Assembly: GCF_907164915.1 (NCBI RefSeq)
Contig: NC_061863.1
Location: forward strand, 43,373,382 to 43,437,381
Origin: Impatiens glandulifera
Lineage: Eukaryota > Streptophyta > Magnoliopsida > Ericales > Balsaminaceae
Direction of reading: 5' to 3'
DNA length: 64,000 nucleotides
Numbering within the stretch: position 1 is the stretch's first letter; each line of letters opens with the position of its first letter. Under the pieces are notes generated by a model. It saw only the letters and a program-made list of their open reading frames with translations, did no database searches and was not told the DNA's origin. This document shows positions 32,151-44,351 of this stretch, piece after piece. Both the position numbers and the translations under genes were made by a program.

Positions 32151-32711
32151 TTATACACTGGGTATTATGTGTTGTGCGAATTAAAGAATGGAGAATTAAC
32201 GTTTATGATTGCGATTAGTCAATTTTCAAGGACGACAAATTTGCAGAATTCATGATACCCATGTGTGAAATGATGTCGCTCTTTCTTCATAAAACAATGT
32301 CTCTATTTGAAATTTCCAAGTATCCTAAGATGACCATGGACACTTTAACATTTCGTAGAATCCCACATCCAGAAGTACCAAAAGCAAAATTAAGTGGGTA
32401 CTGTGGCGTTTTTGTATTAATGTATATAGAGTACATGACTATTAAACTTGGTCTAAAGAATTGCATATCAGATAACATGAAATGTTTTAGAGAAAAGTGA
32501 GCAGTCAGGTTATTCCACCAAATTTTAGAGCCATGAAGTGTTATTCTTGTAATATTTTAGAGCTATGTGATGATAGTTGTAATATGTTCACATTATTGTA
32601 ATATGTTGAAACAATTCACATTATTGTTGTAATATGTTTATATTGTTGTAATATTATTATAATATGTTGAAACAATTCACATCAATAAGAGATATCAATG
32701 TTTGTGACAAT

Positions 32712-32990
32712 ATTCGTGAGTGAGTTATGTTGTAAACTGTGTAAGTTGATGATACACCATATTACAACATAACTCACAAATATTACAATATTCGTGAGTG
32801 AGTTATGTTGTAAACTGCATGAGTTGATGATACACTATATTACAACATAACTCACTCACGTATATTACAATATTCGTGAGTGAGTTATGTTGTAATATGC
32901 GTGAGTTGATGACACACCATATTACAACAACATAATTCACGAATATTGTAATATTCGTGAGTTGATGATACACCATATTACAATATTCGT
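32712..32990. repeat. ~80-bp tandem repeat with internal palindromes
   Basis: Units start with ATTCGTGAG at about 32,712, 32,790, 32,872 and 32,953, with a short one at 32,984. Each pairs GTGAGTTATGTTGTA with its inverse TACAACATAACTCAC around GTTGATGATACACCATAT. It lies just inside the right TIR of the Mutator-like element. Confidence 0.85.
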
Positions 32991-33000
32991 GAGTTTAAAT

Positions 33001-33501
33001 ATGAAGTTGGAAGTTGGAGAGTCGAGAGTCGTGAATGGAAAGTCGAGAGAGTCGAGAGTCGTGAAAGAGTGTTTTTAAAATGAGGGGGTCAAATTATGTA
33101 CATATGCGATGAAAGACGCGATTTACAACTACCGCGTTTTATTGTAAAATGCGTGAGTTAATAAACGCATTTTACAATAAAATGCGATAGTTGTAAATCG
33201 TGTATTTCCATTAACGCAAATTACCACTATCGCGTTTCATCTAAAACGCGATGGTTGTAAATCACGTATTTCTGTTAACGCGAATTACCACTATCGCGTT
33301 TCATCTAAAACGCGTGAGTTCATAAACACGTTTTAAAGGAAAACGTGACAGTGGTAATTCGCGTTAATGAGCGATAAAGTGGGCACGCGAGGGGCAAGAC
33401 AGACATTTCGCAGAGCAAAAATGCATTTTTTGCAAGGTTTATCAGGCGTGGACCTTTTTTTAAATTAGACCTTTTATCAGGGCCATTTCATCAAATTTCC
33501 C
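33001..33501 (-). repeat. Right TIR of the Mutator-like element
   Basis: Inverse of the left TIRs (24,338 and 28,197). Three sub-blocks alternate ACGCGATAGTTGTAAATC with its inverse, so the arm is itself a set of short inverted repeats. Confidence 0.78.
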
Positions 33502-33911
33502 GCTATAGGAGGGTCTCCAAATAAAATATCAATTTCAAAAAAAATTATTGAACAAAAAAGAAACAACTCAAAATTTAGAACTTATCGCTATTAAAAGGTA
33601 GATGCACACAAAATTTTGAAAACATCACCAAAACATTTGATAGACATGTAAGAGTAGCAAACAACCCATCAAAAATTGAAATTATTATTGAAGTTATAAA
33701 AATTCGGAATGCAAACTAACTAGTATATCAAATCCAACAAATACAACACTCAAGTGGTGATAAGGAAAACGAGACACTCTCCATACTAAAAAAAACCATC
33801 AAAAGGCCTAAAACAATATTACTTTTGACATTACCGCAGATCAAACAGGCCCTTGGTATAAAGTTGGAGATTCAGTGAAGGCCGGAAGACCAGAAGCTGC
33901 AGGGGAGATCA
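33502..33911 (+). other. Upstream region of SMG9
   Basis: 410 bp between the Mutator-like TIR and the SMG9 ATG. The last ~60 bp (GGCCGGAAGACCAGAAGCTG) are GC-richer and probably 5' UTR. I see no clear TATA box. The promoter of this gene must lie in or against transposon DNA. Confidence 0.55.
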
Positions 33912-36497
33912 ATGGCGGGCACGGGGGTTAGCGGTTCTTCTTCTTCATACAACGCCGCTGCAGCGCCAAAAATCCTATTAGCTAAGCCGACACTTGCTAA
34001 TGCCGGTAAATTCATGCGAGGCGGCGGCTCCGAAGAGGAGTCGTCATCATCGTCATCAGCTTCCCTTCGTTCTCGCCTTCATTCCGTCGGTTCTCTTAAC
34101 CTTCTTTCTGATTCTTGGGACTTTCAGATCGACCGATTCCTTCCGGTAATCCTATCACTCATAACACTTAAATTTGTTGTTGTTTTCAACTGTAAAAACA
34201 AATTGAAGCATTTTTTCTTCTTCTTTTGATAATTGATTGATTTGTAGTTTCTGACGGACAATACGGATTTTACTGTGGTTGGTGTTATCGGGGCAGCTGG
34301 TGTAGGAAAATCGACGATAATGAACGAGCTTTATGGTTTTGATGGCACTTCTCCTGGTATGATATGCTTATTTGTCCTTATAAAAGTTTCTAAAATGTGA
34401 GAGAGTTCATCTCTTTAACAGTAACACTTCAATTGAGTTTCAGTGATATGTTAACTGCTGCAGGAATGTTGCCTCCTTTCCAATTGCAGACTGATGAAAT
34501 AAGAGCTATAGCTAAGCATTGCAGCACTGGCATCGAACCAAGAGTTTCTGCCGAACGTATTATCCTTCTTGATACACAGGTTCTCATCTGAATGTGTTTT
34601 ACTTCCGGTTTAGAATTTGTCCTTACTTGTGTAATTTGAAGCATTACCTGCCATTTTGTTCCTTTGTATTTTTTTGTTCTAACTGTTCAATAATGACTCT
34701 TAGCCCGTCTTCAGTCCTTCCTTGTTATCTGAGATAATTAGACCTGATGGGTCATCAACTATCTCAGTTTTGAGTGGCGAGGTTCTGTCTGCTGAATTGG
34801 CCCATGAGTTGATGAATATACAGGTAATATTCTGCACCATTTTTCATGGAAAGATAGAAGCATGACACTTCAAATGTCTAATGATTTTTTTTTTCTATGC
34901 ACTGCAAGAGATCTTATAGCTGGGTGTTCTCTTGGCATCTATTTGTCACATAGTATTGGTGGTCTCAGATAGTGTTCATGATTTGAACATGTGGCATCTA
35001 ATGTTGACGGTAATACTTCTATAATCCACTATTCTTTTTTGGTTCTATGTGAAAATGTTTTGAAATTCAATAGGATCCGGAGATTAAAAGTGAATTGTGT
35101 TGTCTATTATTCCCCATATGTATGGCTTTGTAACCACTACTATGGAGCAATTACTCATAGCTTGTAGATTTATCTGGTATGCAGTGATGGCAGATCACTA
35201 TACTTACATCTATCCTACTTTGGATTAAATGTTGATTTGTATATACACGTTATGCTCTTATGAGTTGATAATTACCTTGGATAGAATTAGCGGTTGCTTG
35301 TTTGGGGGAGAAGCGCTTTTGTGATTGGTTGAAATTTATACAATTGAAATATATAATATTTAGAAAAGTAGTGTAATAAGGTTAATGATTCCATAATTAA
35401 CGGAATATGTGTCAAAGAAACATCATTTGATAAAATAGTAAAGTTTTTAGAGATGGATTATAAGGAGAATCCAGTTCTTCCCAAACAAGGCACTGATAAC
35501 ATATGAATGATTCTTTCATCCACATAAGATCATAACCTACCATACTGTTCCTGGTACATACAGGTGGACCTGTTGAAACATGGGATACCTGACCCATCTT
35601 CTCCAACTCTTACTCATTCAAATTTGGGTGCTGAAAAGGAGAACAAAGATAAGCTTCATGATGCTGGTGAAGAGTATATTGCATCACCTATATTCGTGCA
35701 TACAAGGTGAGTTATTTATGCCAAGGTTTGCAATGTTCTTTAAAGGCAGAGGAGGGGAACAATGGTTTCGGCCTATTCTTCTTTCTTACCTTAATTATCT
35801 TATTCTAAACTTTGTTGTTTATGATTTTGTACATAGTGCATTCATTCTTCTAGCGGAGTGTGAAATGACATTAGGCTACATAGGCTAAGATGAAATTTCT
35901 TAAGTATCATGGTTCGATGTAGGCTAGGAGAGTAAACTTCAATAAAAGGTGTATGACATTATTTTAACATTTCTTGTTATTGTATAGATTACATGGTGAA
36001 GATCTCACTCTGCACAACATCAGGAAGATGAAGAAAGCACTTGCAAAGTGCTTCAGCTCTTCATCTTTCAACATCGATAAAAATCAAATGACATCCAGAA
36101 GTTCTCAGTCTCCTTCTACCTGTCCCAATGCTCAAAGCAAGAATGAAGATATACCAAAACTATTTCTAATACCGCTAAAGAATAAGGATGATTCGACAAT
36201 AGCTTTGCATGATAGCTTTGTATTGATATTGCAAAAACTAAGAGATCAGGTAAACCTAATACACTGCCAGTCTAAATGTCAATTGGCTTATATTTTCTGA
36301 AAGTTGGGTGACTAAAAAGTTGTATTCCTTGATTTCGACAGGTCTTATCATCCATGGATAGCTCATTATTTGGTAGGACAGTCTCTGAACGTGATTGGTT
36401 GAGGAACTCAGCAAAGATTTGGGAACTAGTTAAGAACTCTCCTATTATCGCAGAGTATGCTAGAGGACTTCAAAACTCGGGCATGTTCAAGAGATAG
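33912..36497 (+). CDS. SMG9: SMG9-like nonsense-mediated decay factor
   Basis: Eight exons (33912-34145, 34248-34356, 34464-34579, 34704-34823, 34920-35009, 35564-35706, 35988-36249, 36342-36497) close in phase to 409 aa. Exon 5 (90 bp) is easy to miss: it encodes LGVLLASICHIVLVVSDSVH and is needed to join two conserved blocks. After a Ser/Gly-rich N-terminus come SWDFQIDRFLP and an altered P-loop, VIGAAGVGKSTIMNELYG (Walker A at 93-100). LDTQPVFSPSLLSEI, DLLKHGIPDP and the C-terminal SSLFGRTVSERDWLRNSAK are also present. SMG9 is a G-domain-like partner of SMG8 in the SMG1 kinase complex that phosphorylates UPF1 in nonsense-mediated mRNA decay. It converges with the sugar transporter, with about 500 bp between stops. 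Confidence 0.92.
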
Positions 36498-36998
36498 CTT
36501 TGCTGTTAAAGGTAGTTTTCTGATGTTGGGAAGGAAAGGATTAAAAGTTAAATCTTACATTTTGAGTTTTGGTTCAAGTTGTGATTACCTGAATTGATTT
36601 TTAGATTGTGTAAAAAAATCCATCTCTTTTATTTATGATTTTAAATCTACTTTTTTCTTTTATAGAAGAAGCCATTTATATTTCATATGCAATACCAAAG
36701 TATTTTACATTACAAACACATTCTGGATAGTTCAGATTTGATTAAACACGAGTTGACTCTAAAAAACAACAATTTTCATCATAAACAATCTTTTATTAGA
36801 AACAAATGACCTTACAAATGTTCATATGCCTTATACAAAACACGTACTAATAACTCTTACAACTTGTACACTGTATTCTTATGGCTTATACCAAACACAC
36901 ACTAATTACACAATTTAGGCATGAAAATGGAATAGAGATGAGCATCATCTCTATATCAGAACCAAACTTGAATATTTTGAGGTACCAAAAAAACACCG
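36498..36998. other. Convergent 3' interval between SMG9 and the sugar transporter
   Basis: 501 bp between the two stop codons, AT-rich, presumably shared by the 3' UTRs. No other feature seen. Confidence 0.7.
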
Positions 36999-39900
36999 CT
37001 AAAGGATTTTAGCTTCTATCTCCTCCAGAGTAAGCCCTTTAGTCTCTGGTATCATGAAATATATAAAAACGACAGAAATTGCAGCTATTACAGCAAACCC
37101 ATAGAATAAGATTCCAGCCCCGAGCAAGGCCTGTAAAAAGGATCAGTTACTAAATAAATTGAATGGCATAATTGATAAGTATATATGAAAATGCATTTTA
37201 GAGGAGGGTTTAATTACCTTCAAAGGAGAAAAGGCAAATGTTACAACTGCATTAGATCCAAAATTCACAAGCACAGCTATGCTTAACCCACGTCCTCTTA
37301 GTCGCAATGGAAAAATCTCAGAAATCATCAGCCAACCAATTGGGCCAAACGATAGCTGCAAAACCATATGCCAATAGTAGCGTAAATTTTCATTGTCTAA
37401 CCACACATACAAAAGATAAACTTAAAATATAGTACCTGATAACAGCCTACATATAGTAGGAGTGCTACTACTGCTATAGCTGGTTTACCATCCAGGAAAG
37501 TGTAATATGACCCAAGGAGGATCAATGTTATTGTCTGCAACATAATTGAAATGGATCGTTTTATTAGATAGTCTCGTAATTTTGCCACAATATTTGTTTT
37601 ACCAATCCTGGTATAATATGGAAATGGTTGAATTACCATGACAGAAACACCTCCAAGTAGTAGAGGCCTTCTTCCAAGTTTATCAATAACCAAAACTGCT
37701 ACTCCAGTCATGACCAACTAAAAAAATTGCAGTCAGATATATAAGAAACTTAATAACACTGCCAAATGAAAATTAATAGAAAATATTGAAGAGAATGGGA
37801 TGTTATGCCCCTATCAATGGAAGATTTTTTTTAATTTAAGTGTTATCATCTTACGAATACTGAGAAGAAGAAATCATCATTGACATTACAATGTTTAAAT
37901 AAAGTGGATGGATTCTTACACCATTGCCAACAAACTAAAGTGACATAGTAGCGAAAAGAAATGTAAAAATACACATGTTTTTTTAATAGAAAAAAAATTA
38001 TACATGTAATTATTCACAAAAGATAAAAAGTTGAAACTGTAATTCGTTATTCTTTTAACCTAGTAGCATCCTTTATTCTTCCATTTAGACCCCTTCATCA
38101 TCAACAATTTTAGTCTCCTCTTTGATCTTTAATAGTTAAAAAAACAATTACGAAAGGAAGACTAAAAGGGTTCATGAATCATTTGTCTTTCAGGGACTAA
38201 TTGGTCAATTAAAACCTTTTAGATGTGTGGAGCATATCAGAATAAGTCCACTATCATATCTAAAGCAAATAATAAAATATCTTATTAGGATAAAAAAAAA
38301 GGTTGTGAAGGTTGAGCACTGCACCTTCAGCAAAGCAAGAAGAATTGAGACCCTTGTTGCATCAGATGTCGCAGAAAAACCTGCACTCTACAATTTTCCA
38401 GGAAATCAAAACCAGAAAATTCCCCATTGTTGCATTCCAAGTAATATGTTAAATCGTAAGACGGTTTTGAAGCATAGAAATGCAATCAAGTCTACCTGAA
38501 AGATGGATGCAGCATAATACAGTACACTGGGCTGCCCAGTAATCTGCCACCAAATAAAGAAACTCAAATATAAGCTTCTACATTTGACAAGTATGGTATT
38601 TCGATGTGGACTCATATGGAAACACTGTCTGGAGCTGGATTTAGATTTGGACGAGAAAACATAAATAAATTTATTTGGAAACACTTTTTTTTGTCAAGTA
38701 TCACATCCGGATGTTGATTTAGATGAGATAATAATATGGAACATAACTTAACTAAACATATATTAATAAATTTGGTGACGTTTTCTCATCCAGCTCCAGA
38801 AAGTATTTCCAAATGGGAGCACGAGTACAAAACATACCTGCTGAAACAAGACTAACCCACAACCGATAATTAGAGCTTTCAAACATTTTCCATGGAACAT
38901 CTCAGCTAAGGTGATCTCTTTCTCTCCACCAGTATAGGAAAGCTCAGTCAGAATTTCATCTACTTGTGCTGGAGCTGAGTCGCCAATAGATTCACCCCGT
39001 AGTCTACATAAGCAGAATATGGCTTTCTCTCTTAGTTCCGGCATACTTCCCTTTCCCTGTATAGCACATAGAAGTATCCATCTTGGGGATGCTGGCAACC
39101 ACCACATTCCTACCCCCATAATCAATACAAAGGGAGTACTAGCTACATAAATGTAGCGCCACCCACCCACTATGTTAACTAAAAAGCTACCCAGGGTGTA
39201 ACCTATCTGCAATTGACTCCAGAGGGTTAACCAATGAACAAAATTGATTGCAAATATTGATCATAGAGCTCAAAACATCATTAATTTGCAAATATTCATT
39301 AAATTGTTATATGGTACTTACAAGCATCCCTATAACTATGAAGCATTCTTTCAAAGAGATAAGTTGGCCTCGAATCTTACTTGGAGCTGTCTCAGCAATA
39401 TACATGGGAGCAGCATGCATTGCCTGTCACCCAAAACGTTAAAGAAAATAGAAAGAAAGCAACATCAGATACCAGAAAAAAAAAAGGACAATCACTTTAA
39501 TCTATAAATAGGAAGCATTTTAGGAAAATAGTTCTGTTTTTTGCCATCCAACTGAATTATTGCCTTTTCCCCGCACACTTTATTTTAGGAGGTTTTAACC
39601 ATTGTAATGAGGGCATATAGCCTGCCTCAGAAGAAATGCAATGTTGACAGCTAGAGACTACACTTTGCATATACGCAAAATCAAATGATTGATAAAACTT
39701 AATATGCAGACAAGATTATGTGTTACACTCTCTCTTACATCCTTCTGTCTGTTGTGAGACTACAGTATATAAGTACAGATCCAAGGTGTGAAACATACAT
39801 AAAACCCACTTCTATATCTCTTGTGTATTTACAATCTTGTCTGAATAACTTAAGATGACTAAATCAAAGACTTTCAAGTTAAAAGAAATTACATGGCAAA

Positions 39901-41739
39901 TGTGGACTTGATCTAGTTAATTAAGAAACAACTCATGCAAACCATTCATGTTCTGCAGTAGCAGTTCTCTTAGCTTGATATGAAAAAAAAAAGTTATATA
40001 TATGCTATGATGTTCTGGAACTGAGTCTTGAGAATTTGCATCTATTGCGTGTTCTTCCTGCAAATCTTGCATCATACAGTAAATATTGCAACTCCGTCTT
40101 ACCAGTCCAATTCCTATACCAAAAATGAAGCGCCCAATCACCATAATCACAAAGTTTGGCGCCAAACCAGTTACTAGAGCACCAATAAAATATAATATGG
40201 AAGCCAAAACCAACTCTCTCCTCCTTCCTGTAAAACCAAAATAATGTCCAGTAGAAACATAAGGACAGAACATCCTCTAAACAACAAAGAAACTTGGAAG
40301 ATGCTGAATAAGCTAACCCAGAAAGTCAGCAACAACGAAAGCCACCATAGAACCAATCAAAGCTCCAAAGAGTGACCCACTAGTCTGCAAAGAAAAAGTC
40401 CATAATTGCTGAACATAATAGTTAACCTATCAAGAGATTCTTTCAGCATGTCTTAATAATCACCAGAAACTGAATTCATGGAAAGGGTGAAAATCATGAA
40501 AAACGAATAACAAACACCACAGACATTATAAACATAATACATGATGAGGAAAATAGACTTACTATTAGACCAATTTGCACTGCATTGAGATCATACCAAG
40601 AAACACCACTAAGTGTAGATGACTGCAAAAAACAGAGCTCAAATAACTATTGATTTTTTTTAAGTCTCACCAAAATGTTGTAACATTAAGTCTAAATCCA
40701 ATTTTACCACCTCCCCTGATGACAAGACCAAGAGTTATATTGATGAACACTCATATTTATGTTACAGTATTCCCCAAAAATCGTACCTCTATAGATATTG
40801 TAGCACAAGAAGTTGCACCAATATCATAACCATAGGTTAATCCACCTAATGCTGGGAAGAGAAATCTGAAATCATAGATTCACTTGTTACAAAAGAAAAG
40901 CTGCAGTACCATTTCTCCAGGAGAGAAAACAAGTACCAGCATCTAATGACAAGCTAAAAGAACAAAGGTACGTGAACTTCAAGTACAAGTCATTAACACT
41001 TCATACACTTTGCAGACAACCCCAAATAAACTTGTTGATTTTTTATCGTTTTTTAAAAGAGGGTAATCTTGTATTAGAGGAAATTAAAGAGAGTAATAAA
41101 GATTAGATTGCTATCCAGTCAAAATAGTCTCACATAAACTTGTTGATGTACCTAAGTTCAGAGAAAGAATGTCAGGGACAAAATGGATGGACACAAAGAA
41201 GCACCTAAAGTATATGCAATAGAAGATAAAACTATAAACATATTTTGAAAAACAGTAATAAGGTTTTGCTCATTGGTGGTGGAAGAAACGTCAAATGTGA
41301 GAGTTTGCAAATGGATACTTAGATTAAACACAAGACAGTACAATTGAGAAAGAGGTTCTCGCAGTTCTAAAGTACTCAACACAATCAAAATACATTTTCT
41401 AAACTAAAACCATCTCGATGTGAATAATGCATCCAAATTCGAATGAAGTAGAGAACAAAATAGTATCCCTTGCTTAAGCTAACAATATGATTCTACAAAA
41501 CATATACTCACGGCAGAATTGCAGAAATAACAGAATAGTTTTCTGAATGCTGATGACCATTAACAATAAGGGGTTCTTGGAGTTGGCCGCCATCAATCTC
41601 ACCCGAAATCTTCAACAAGTAGAAAACTTTTAGAACCTCAACAAACAAAAGAAGGCATAATAAGTAAAGATTATGAGAAAGATACATTCCCAAATGAGGA
41701 AAGAACTGGCTCATCAAGATCAGATGAGTGTAACGCCAT
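36999..41739 (-). CDS. XYLL2: Sugar/H+ symporter, XYLL2/vacuolar glucose transporter type
   Basis: Fourteen minus-strand exons: 41739-41686, 41609-41512, 40865-40787, 40622-40563, 40384-40318, 40227-40103, 39423-39322, 39206-38838, 38543-38496, 38387-38325, 37717-37637, 37534-37436, 37355-37218, 37130-36999. All phases close to 504 aa. It is a 12-helix major-facilitator sugar porter. Visible motifs are YGYDIGATSCATISIE (TM1), GRRRELVLAS (loop 2-3), MHAAPMYIAETAPSKIRGQL, WWLPASPRW, LVLFQQITGQPSVLYYA (QQxxGQ sugar site), DKLGRRPLLL, ISEIFPLRLRGRG and PETKGLTLEEIEAK. It is closest in memory to Arabidopsis At5g17010 (D-xylose-proton symporter-like 2) and VGT1 (At3g03090), which load hexose into the vacuole. 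The vacuolar location and substrate are inferred. The start ATGGCGTTACAC is chosen because MALHSSDLDEP…ENYSVISAILP follows the family N-terminus. Confidence 0.94.
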
Positions 41740-42254
41740 GATTGCAAAATAGATTGAAGTGGGTAATAAGTGATTGAAGTTAAAGGAGGAAAGGAACGGA
41801 AAATAGTTGGGTTTTGAGATTCAGTTTTGGAATGGAAGAGGTGGTCTTAAAGATGTTCATTCAAAGGTGCTTTGTCTCATGCAAAGACTATTAGGTAGAA
41901 CCAGAAAACAAGTGAAAGCCATTAATGAGATGAAGAAGATAAGATCGATGAAATAGTAAAGAGATTCACAGTTTGATTCAACTGTATCTTCTTCAAGATG
42001 GAATTGCGGCGAAGAGGATAGCTACGTAACAAACAAGCTCAAGATCAAGTTTTCAACCAGACATATCTTTTTCACTATATTTCTCAAATTTTAATTTTAT
42101 ATAGTTAACCTTCCAAACTATGGTTAACAAATAGAGTGAGTGATTTGAAGAGGAGATCAAAATTTATGTTTTTTATTTTAAGTAATAAATTTACAAAAAT
42201 TTGACTATGTTCGATTTGTTTAGTATGATTTTTTTTATTTCTCTCATGGCTCAA
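41740..42254 (-). other. 5' flank of the sugar transporter
   Basis: Likely 5' UTR and promoter of the transporter. Purine-rich near the start codon and AT-rich beyond 42,060. No specific element recognised. Confidence 0.5.
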
Positions 42255-42493
42255 TGTAACGGGCTCCGTCTTTCCACCAACAATATGTGCGGAACTAGTT
42301 ACGACATTCGCAAAAACGAGTAAAACACAAGAATTCTATAGAGAGTAAATAATATTATATCACTTAAATACTTGGTAATTTTTAAAGTTCTACAAGTATT
42401 TATATGTCCTTGAGTAAATTACAAGTAAAACAACTACGACAAGGAAAACATTAAATGTAATAGGTTGAGCGTGGGAAAAATTTGATTGTGACA
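42255..42493 (-). mobile_element. Shortened gypsy-type solo LTR
   Basis: Starts TGTAACGGGCTCCGT and ends GATTGTGACA. Internal text (TGTGCGGAACTAGTTACGA; ACACAAGAATTCTA; GTATTTATATG) parallels the LTR at 31,641-32,150. At 239 bp it is less than half that length, so it has an internal deletion. The flanking 5-mers do not match. Confidence 0.7.
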
Positions 42494-44130
42494 GTGGTAA
42501 TATATTGTTTTGAAGCGTACTATGACAACAAGTGGTAGGGCACTTTAGAGATTCGTGACCTTATTTTCGTTCTCAATTTTGTTATCCTATCACGATTTTA
42601 TTTAAAATCAATTTTTTTTTAATTATAAATTAATAAATTTGAGACTTTATTTGAAATATTAATGTTTACTTTAAAATAATAATATTATTATTTCATGGAT
42701 TCAATTTCAAACCCTTTAAGTTTGGATTGAATATTATTTTTTTACTTAATAAAATATTATTATTATTATTATTTTTATATATAATTAAGTATTTTATATA
42801 TTTAACACTATCAAAATTATATTTATAAAATTTATTATATTAATTTATCTATTTGAATAAATAATATTTTTTTAAATATATATATTCTCTATTTTCTTGT
42901 TTTTATTTTATAAAATAGTAAGAATTTGTATAATTAAAAAATTTATAGTAAATTAAAAGTAAGCTAATGTTTTTATTAATATGGCCCATAGGGCCTTGAA
43001 CGATTCTTCCTTCTTCATAGGACAAATCTTCATAGTACAAAGTACAAACAACCTTTCAACTTTGGCCTATTTGAAAACATTTAATGGCTTGTAGTTGTAG
43101 CACTGAATTTCAGTTTGATTTAAAAATAAATATTTATGAATATATGTTTATTTCATATAAATCATTATTTTAACAACAACAACAACAACAAAAGTTTTGT
43201 TTATAATAAAATTTATGAACTTTTCTTTTACCAAACATTAATCCAGATAATGTTTTTCCAAATGAACTAGGTCCACTTTTTCTCATTGTAAAAAAAATCA
43301 TGAATGAAACAATGATATTGCTAACAACCTAGTCAGAAGTATGTTTGTTCTCATTTGGATAATAGTTATTTTTTCAATTAATTTTATAAAGTGGGTGGTT
43401 ACTTAGGTAAAAAAATTGTTGATCAATGATAGTATAATCATATAATAATTTTTTTAAGAGATGATATTTTGATTAATAATTTTGAGTATATAAAAAAATT
43501 GATAATTACATAACAAGGTCTAATATAGAAAGAAAAAAAGTGATAATAATTCATTTCCATGTTAAGTTCCTTTATAAGATTTGTCTAGGGTAATTTGTTT
43601 TTCTCTCACAATTAGGTAAGCTTGTAAAGGAGTTAAGTAAATGTTGGTGAACTGAAAAATAATTGATATTAATAAATAAAAAAATGATGGATTTTTTGTT
43701 TTATTTATATCTTTAAATCAAAGTTACTTCAAAATTCATTACTCTTCTAAACAACTAGTTTATTTAGTAACAAAAATCATGCTTATAAAAACATATGTAA
43801 CTAGTTGAATTTTCATTTATGACTTAGATGTTAAAATCAACAATAATCATTTTTAATTTTTTTAATTATCCAAATGTTTATAAATTGAATGAATTTGAGG
43901 TTATTAGTCAAATCAAAAATTTAGGGTCATTTCTAACATGCAAAAAGGAGATTGTTTGATGTTGTTATGTAAAGGTGTTTTTTTATAAAGTAAGAAATGA
44001 AATTGGAATTAAACCCTAAAACTGAAATTATAAACTAACCATAATTCTATTATTATCCAAATGTATTTAATATATTTTTTTTTCAAACAAAATATATTAT
44101 TATTTTATCATTTTATATCATGATTCACAA
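42494..44130. other. AT-rich intergenic DNA
   Basis: No gene found. Short (ACA)n at about 43,174-43,190, long A/T runs and scattered repeat debris. Confidence 0.55.
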
Positions 44131-44351
44131 TTAAGAGCGGATCTATGCTAGGGTTGAGTTAGACTCAAACTCTTTTCGTAACGTTAAAAACGTGACATAA
44201 TCCCTTAATTTTTTATTTTTTAAAATTTAATTCATAATTTATTTTTCTAATTATTAAAATAGATAAAAACTACACTAATATACTAGTTTCATTTATAAAT
44301 TTCTCATTTTTTAAAATGTACTCAAACTTCAAATTTTGGATCCGTCCCTAA
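44131..44351. mobile_element. Probable MITE with GGATC-type inverted ends
   Basis: The left end TTAAGAGCGGATCTATGC…TTGAGTTAGACTC and the reverse complement of the right end TTAGGGACGGATCCAAAATT…TTTGAGT pair imperfectly across 221 bp. The ends resemble hAT-type GGGGCGGATCC termini. No target duplication is visible. Confidence 0.5.

Larger units (their letters stand above)
28963..32520 (+). pseudogene. Mutator-borne DUF1985/Ulp1-protease gene, disrupted
   Basis: The N-terminal DUF1985-type region reads KFAAMDLMEKVEQTQFRFLF, then MKFIVNGEELCFGMKEFSLV-TGLNF, then after a frameshift near 29,330 DPKWIINIKL and FLQFPWGKLSFRATLKSL. A basic/coiled-coil segment (29,876-30,205) and an acidic VVENEDV repeat follow. 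The C-terminal Ulp1 cysteine-protease domain has STVDDIYVPLNLEI (before the LTR), HWVL (catalytic His, 32,156), VYDCD (Asp, 32,207) and SGYCGVFVLMYIEYM (catalytic Cys, 32,402). Ulp1-type enzymes cleave SUMO or related conjugates. Lesions: missing start exon, an in-frame stop near 29,027, the frameshift, a TAA at 31,486, the solo LTR at 31,641, and a TAG at 32,216. Confidence 0.85.
24338..33501 (+). mobile_element. Nested Mutator-like element carrying a DUF1985/Ulp1 gene
   Basis: The left TIR begins near 24,338 (GGAGAAATTTGATGAAATGG) and again at 28,197 in the duplicated copy. The right TIR ends at 33,501 as the inverse (GGGAAATTTGATGAAATGG). The arms match for roughly 450-500 bp, including CCCCTCGC-CGCCCACTTT, the repeated ACGCG…TTGTAAATC blocks and GACTCTCGACTCTCTCGAC. 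Long TIRs and this cargo fit the Mutator-like elements that spread ULP-like genes (Kaonashi-type). No MURA transposase is recognisable, so the element is non-autonomous as it stands. Possible target remnants are ACTATAAGG (left) and GCTATAGGA (right), differing only by transitions. Confidence 0.75.

Noticed and set aside
35412..35606. Minus-strand ORF overlapping SMG9 exon 6
   Set aside because: Shadow of intron 5/exon 6 of SMG9.
41508..41747. Alternative first exon frame MQSWRYTHLILMSQFFPHLG of the sugar transporter
   Set aside because: It reads through the intron between 41,686 and 41,609. The ATGGCGTTACAC frame gives the family N-terminus and correct phase.
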